Source: Chloroflexota bacterium
GTDB lineage: Bacteria; Chloroflexota; Dehalococcoidia; Bin125
NCBI GenBank assembly: GCA_027296805.1
Contig: JAPUIR010000054.1
Location: forward strand, 1 to 6,307
Length of the DNA stretch: 6,307 nucleotides
Direction: 5' to 3'
The notes beneath the pieces are model-generated. The model was not told where the DNA came from. It made no database searches and saw only the letters and a program-made list of their open reading frames with translations. Of the stretch, positions 4,423-6,307 are shown one piece after another (positions within the stretch are counted from its first letter, which is position 1; every line of letters begins with the position of its first letter). Made by a program: the position numbers and the translations under genes.

Positions 4423-5598
4423 ATGGACTTCAAGCCCAGCCCCGAACAAGAACAGTTTCGCGAGGAAGTCATCGACTTCATCCACGCCAACTGGGATCCG
4501 CCACCGGCCACCCTCGCCCCCGACAATCTCGATTGGTTGGACGCCCAGCGCGCCTACGAGCGCAAACTCGCCGACCACGGCTGGCTCACCATGGCCTGGC
4601 CCACCAAGTACGGCGGCCGCGCCGCCTCTCACATGGAACAGCTCATCTTCCGCGAGGAGAGCGCGTACCTGGGTGCCCCCGGCGCTGGCGGGCAAGGCAT
4701 CTCCATGGTCGGTCCCTGCCTCATGGTGCACGGCTCCGAAGAGCAGCGCACGCGCTTCCTCCCGCCCATCGCCAACTCCGAAGTCACCTGGTGCCAGGGA
4801 TTCTCTGAGCCCGGCTCCGGCTCCGACCTCGCCTCCCTCCAGACCCGCGCCGTCAAAGATGGCGACGACTACGTCATCAACGGCCAGAAAATCTGGACCT
4901 CCGGCGCCACTCACTCCGACTGGATCCACATCCTCACCCGCACCAACCCCGACGCCCCCAAGCACCGTGGCATCTCATACTTCCTCCTCGACATGAAGAC
5001 CCCCGGCATCGAAGTCCGCCCCATCATCGACCTCGCGGGCAACCACATGCTCAACGAGACCTTCTTCACCGACGTCCGCGTCCCCGCCGACCAGATGCTC
5101 GGCGAAGAGAACCGCGGCTGGTACGTCGCCGCCACCCTGCTCGACTTCGAACGCTCCGGCGTCAACTACCCCGCCCAGGCGCGCCGCACCACCGAACAGC
5201 TTGCCGCCTGGGCCAAGGACACCCGCCGCAACGGCGGCACCGTCTACGACCGGCCCGGCGTCGCACACGGCTTGGCCGACCTCTACGTCTCGGCGGAAGT
5301 CTGCCGCCTCCTCTCCTACCGCGTCGTCTGGATGCAGAGCCAGGACCTCATCCCCAACTACGAGGCTTCCGTCTCCAAGATGTTCGGCACCGAACTCAAC
5401 CAGCGCGTCGCCAACTTCGGCGTCAACATGATCGGCCTCCCTGCCCAGCGCATCGACCCCCAAGACCCCCACGCCCCACTCAAATCTGACATCGGCCGCA
5501 TGTACATGACCACCGTGCCCTACACCATCTTCGCCGGCACCTCGGAGATCCAGCGCAACATCGTCGCCACCCGGGGCCTCGGCTTGCCCCGCCAGTAG
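4423..5598 (+). CDS. acyl-CoA dehydrogenase (acd-1)
   Basis: 391 residues, full length for the family. It oxidises an acyl-CoA to the 2,3-enoyl-CoA using FAD and passes electrons to an electron-transfer flavoprotein in the cytoplasm. Domains: N-terminal helical domain (about 6-118) with HGWLTMAWPTKYGG, middle beta domain with the flavin-contacting QGFSEPGSGSDLASL (125-139) and KIWTSGA (156-162), and C-terminal helical domain (about 228-390) ending TSEIQRNIVATRGLGLPR. The catalytic Glu of medium-chain type enzymes, normally just before the GTSEIQ loop, is Ala371 here (IFAGTSEIQ). A Glu at 243 (DFERSG) lies where isovaleryl-CoA dehydrogenase-like and FadE-type enzymes carry their base, so it is probably the active residue. 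Start: ATG 4423 with AAGGGAG six bases upstream. Its closest paralogue begins 294 bp downstream. The substrate is unknown; the SCP2 thiolase nearby suggests branched or ring-derived acyl-CoAs. Confidence 0.95.
   Translation: MDFKPSPEQEQFREEVIDFIHANWDPPPATLAPDNLDWLDAQRAYERKLADHGWLTMAWPTKYGGRAASHMEQLIFREESAYLGAPGAGGQGISMVGPCLMVHGSEEQRTRFLPPIANSEVTWCQGFSEPGSGSDLASLQTRAVKDGDDYVINGQKIWTSGATHSDWIHILTRTNPDAPKHRGISYFLLDMKTPGIEVRPIIDLAGNHMLNETFFTDVRVPADQMLGEENRGWYVAATLLDFERSGVNYPAQARRTTEQLAAWAKDTRRNGGTVYDRPGVAHGLADLYVSAEVCRLLSYRVVWMQSQDLIPNYEASVSKMFGTELNQRVANFGVNMIGLPAQRIDPQDPHAPLKSDIGRMYMTTVPYTIFAGTSEIQRNIVATRGLGLPRQ
5557..5580 (+). repeat. 24-bp direct repeat, copy 1 (acd-1 3' end)
   Basis: This stretch, encoding NIVATRGL near the acd-1 C-terminus, recurs without mismatch at 5750-5773, 193 bp downstream, outside any intact gene. 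The identical copies could support recombination that deletes or duplicates the intervening segment. Confidence 0.9.
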
Positions 5599-5665
5599 GC
5601 GGGACCTGGACCTCCCCATTCGAGTATCGGGCCCTCGGAGAGCTCTCTTCGCACGTCCCGCCCCA

Positions 5666-5791
5666 TACACCATCAACCCGGAGGTACCGATCGTGCGGGG
5701 AGTCTCAGGGGGGCCTGTCTGACGAATGCCTCCCTGTCTCATGAGCATGAACATCGTCGCCACCCGGGGCCTCCGCCTCCCATGCCACTAG
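5666..5791 (+). pseudogene. relic of an acyl-CoA dehydrogenase 3' end
   Basis: The best-supported part is 5750-5791. It contains the exact 24-bp copy of acd-1 5557-5580, then 18 bp with 12 matches, and ends in TAG at the equivalent codon; it translates as NIVATRGLRLPCH-stop against NIVATRGLGLPRQ-stop in acd-1. Further upstream in the same frame, APYTI (TACACCATC at 5666-5674) matches VPYTI of acd-1 (5521-5529). Between the two anchors there are 84 bp in the relic and 36 bp in acd-1, so 48 extra bases, a multiple of three, with a TGA at 5720-5722. There is no start codon context or remaining domain, so it is dead coding sequence from an acd copy that was deleted or recombined. The weaker upstream anchor could be chance; the 3' part could not reasonably be. 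Confidence 0.65.
5707..5735 (+). other. stem-loop between the two acyl-CoA dehydrogenase genes
   Basis: AGGGGGGC (5707-5714) can pair with GCCTCCCT (5728-5735): 8 bp with one G·U, 13-nt loop. No T-run follows, so it is not a standard intrinsic terminator. It lies within the extra bases of the acd relic, downstream of acd-1. It could protect the acd-1 mRNA 3' end or aid factor-dependent termination, or mean nothing. Confidence 0.4.
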
Positions 5792-5892
5792 CACGCCTCC
5801 GGGCGCCCATCCAGATGCGTTAGCCTGCGCTCGTTCCGACCACGCACGGGCCGCTCCCACCTGCCCGTTCTGCCTCCAGAAGGAATGGCGTC

Positions 5893-6307
5893 ATGGAGTT
5901 CGATTTCACCGCCAGCCAGGAGCAGTTCCGCCGGGAAGTCGTGGACTTCATCGACGACAACTGGAATCCGCCCCCGCCCTCCTCCCGTCCCGGCGACACC
6001 GGCTCCTATGAGGCCGCCCACGCCTATGAGCAGCGTCTCGCCCAACACGGCTGGCTCACCATGGCCTGGCCCAAGCAGTACGGCGGTGGGGGCGCAACCC
6101 ACATGGAACAACTGATCTTCCGCGAGGAGAGCGCCTATCGCGGCGCCGCCGGATCCGGCGGTCAAGGCGTCTCCATGGTCGGCCCCTGCCTCATGGTGCA
6201 CGGCACGGAGGAACAGCGGGAACAGCACCTGCCCAGCATCGCGGGCGCCAAGGTCGAATGGGCCCAGGGCTTCTCCGAGCCCGGCTCCGGCTCCGACCTC
6301 GCCTCCC
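5893..6307 (+). CDS. acyl-CoA dehydrogenase (acd-2), N-terminal 138 residues, cut by window edge
   Basis: Starts MEFDFTASQEQFRREVVDFI at ATG 5893, with AAGGA at 5880-5884, spacing 8 nt; an out-of-frame ATG at 5885 is not the start. It aligns with acd-1 from residue 1 to the window edge without a gap; by hand count about 92 of 138 residues are identical, with long identical blocks HGWLTMAWP, MEQLIFREESAY, SMVGPCLMVHG and QGFSEPGSGSDLAS. The most divergent part is residues 31-42. All N-terminal and flavin-loop features visible so far are intact, so it looks functional, but the catalytic residues lie beyond the window. It is either a tandem paralogue with different chain or branch preference, or, less likely given the high similarity, the second subunit of a heteromeric FadE-type dehydrogenase. 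Confidence 0.95.
   Translation, partial: MEFDFTASQEQFRREVVDFIDDNWNPPPPSSRPGDTGSYEAAHAYEQRLAQHGWLTMAWPKQYGGGGATHMEQLIFREESAYRGAAGSGGQGVSMVGPCLMVHGTEEQREQHLPSIAGAKVEWAQGFSEPGSGSDLAS

Noticed and set aside
4975..5763. 262-residue minus-strand frame opposite acd-1
   Set aside because: It is antisense to a clear acyl-CoA dehydrogenase, and its Gly/Ala/Val/Asp-rich composition is that of the mirror of C-ending codons in GC-rich coding DNA.
5599..5892. A hidden small gene or RNA between the two dehydrogenases
   Set aside because: Apart from the acd relic and one stem-loop I see no start with a ribosome site, no promoter and no recognisable RNA fold.
5788..6228. 146-residue minus-strand frame opposite acd-2
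   Set aside because: Mirror of the acd-2 coding sequence; the same type of frame appears opposite the paralogue acd-1, as expected of shared codon composition.

Overview
The window is GC-rich bacterial DNA, densely coded, with Shine-Dalgarno-led starts and one clear intrinsic terminator. The gene set is an SCP2-type thiolase with a DUF35 partner, paralogous acyl-CoA dehydrogenases, an HxlR regulator, thiamine pyrophosphokinase and an FmdB zinc ribbon. This fits a high-GC organism rich in acyl-CoA catabolism, such as an Actinomycetota or Chloroflexota member. The sequence alone does not settle the phylum. There is no rRNA, tRNA, CRISPR array or insertion sequence in view.

Layout. On the minus strand, positions 1812 down to 1 hold thiamine pyrophosphokinase (thiN), a 90-residue FmdB-type zinc-ribbon protein, and the first 227 codons of a probable PEP-utilising (PEP synthase-like) enzyme that runs off the left edge. 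A 9-bp GC-rich stem followed by seven U (1864-1898) closes the next minus-strand unit. That unit consists of a DUF35 OB-fold protein (TTG start) followed by an SCP2/lipid-transfer-type thiolase. It has its own candidate promoter, a palindrome at the predicted start site and a strong leader hairpin directly upstream of the ribosome binding site. Upstream of it, also on the minus strand, is an HxlR-family regulator. The regulator is divergent from a plus-strand acyl-CoA dehydrogenase gene (4423-5598). A second, closely related acyl-CoA dehydrogenase starts at 5893 and leaves the window at the right edge.

How it fits together. The thiolase, DUF35 protein and dehydrogenases are the kinds of enzymes that oxidise and cleave branched, steroid-like or otherwise unusual acyl-CoAs, and the HxlR protein between them is the natural candidate regulator of both directions. 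The 294-bp gap between the two dehydrogenases contains a relic of a third dehydrogenase 3' end: a 24-nt exact repeat of the acd-1 terminus, continued in frame to a stop. The locus therefore looks like an expanding and eroding tandem acd array. The DUF35 protein has no cysteine at all, so the zinc ribbon usual for its family is missing. I did not find a clearly new multi-gene system; the most interesting points are the acd relic, the cysteine-free DUF35 partner and its leader region.
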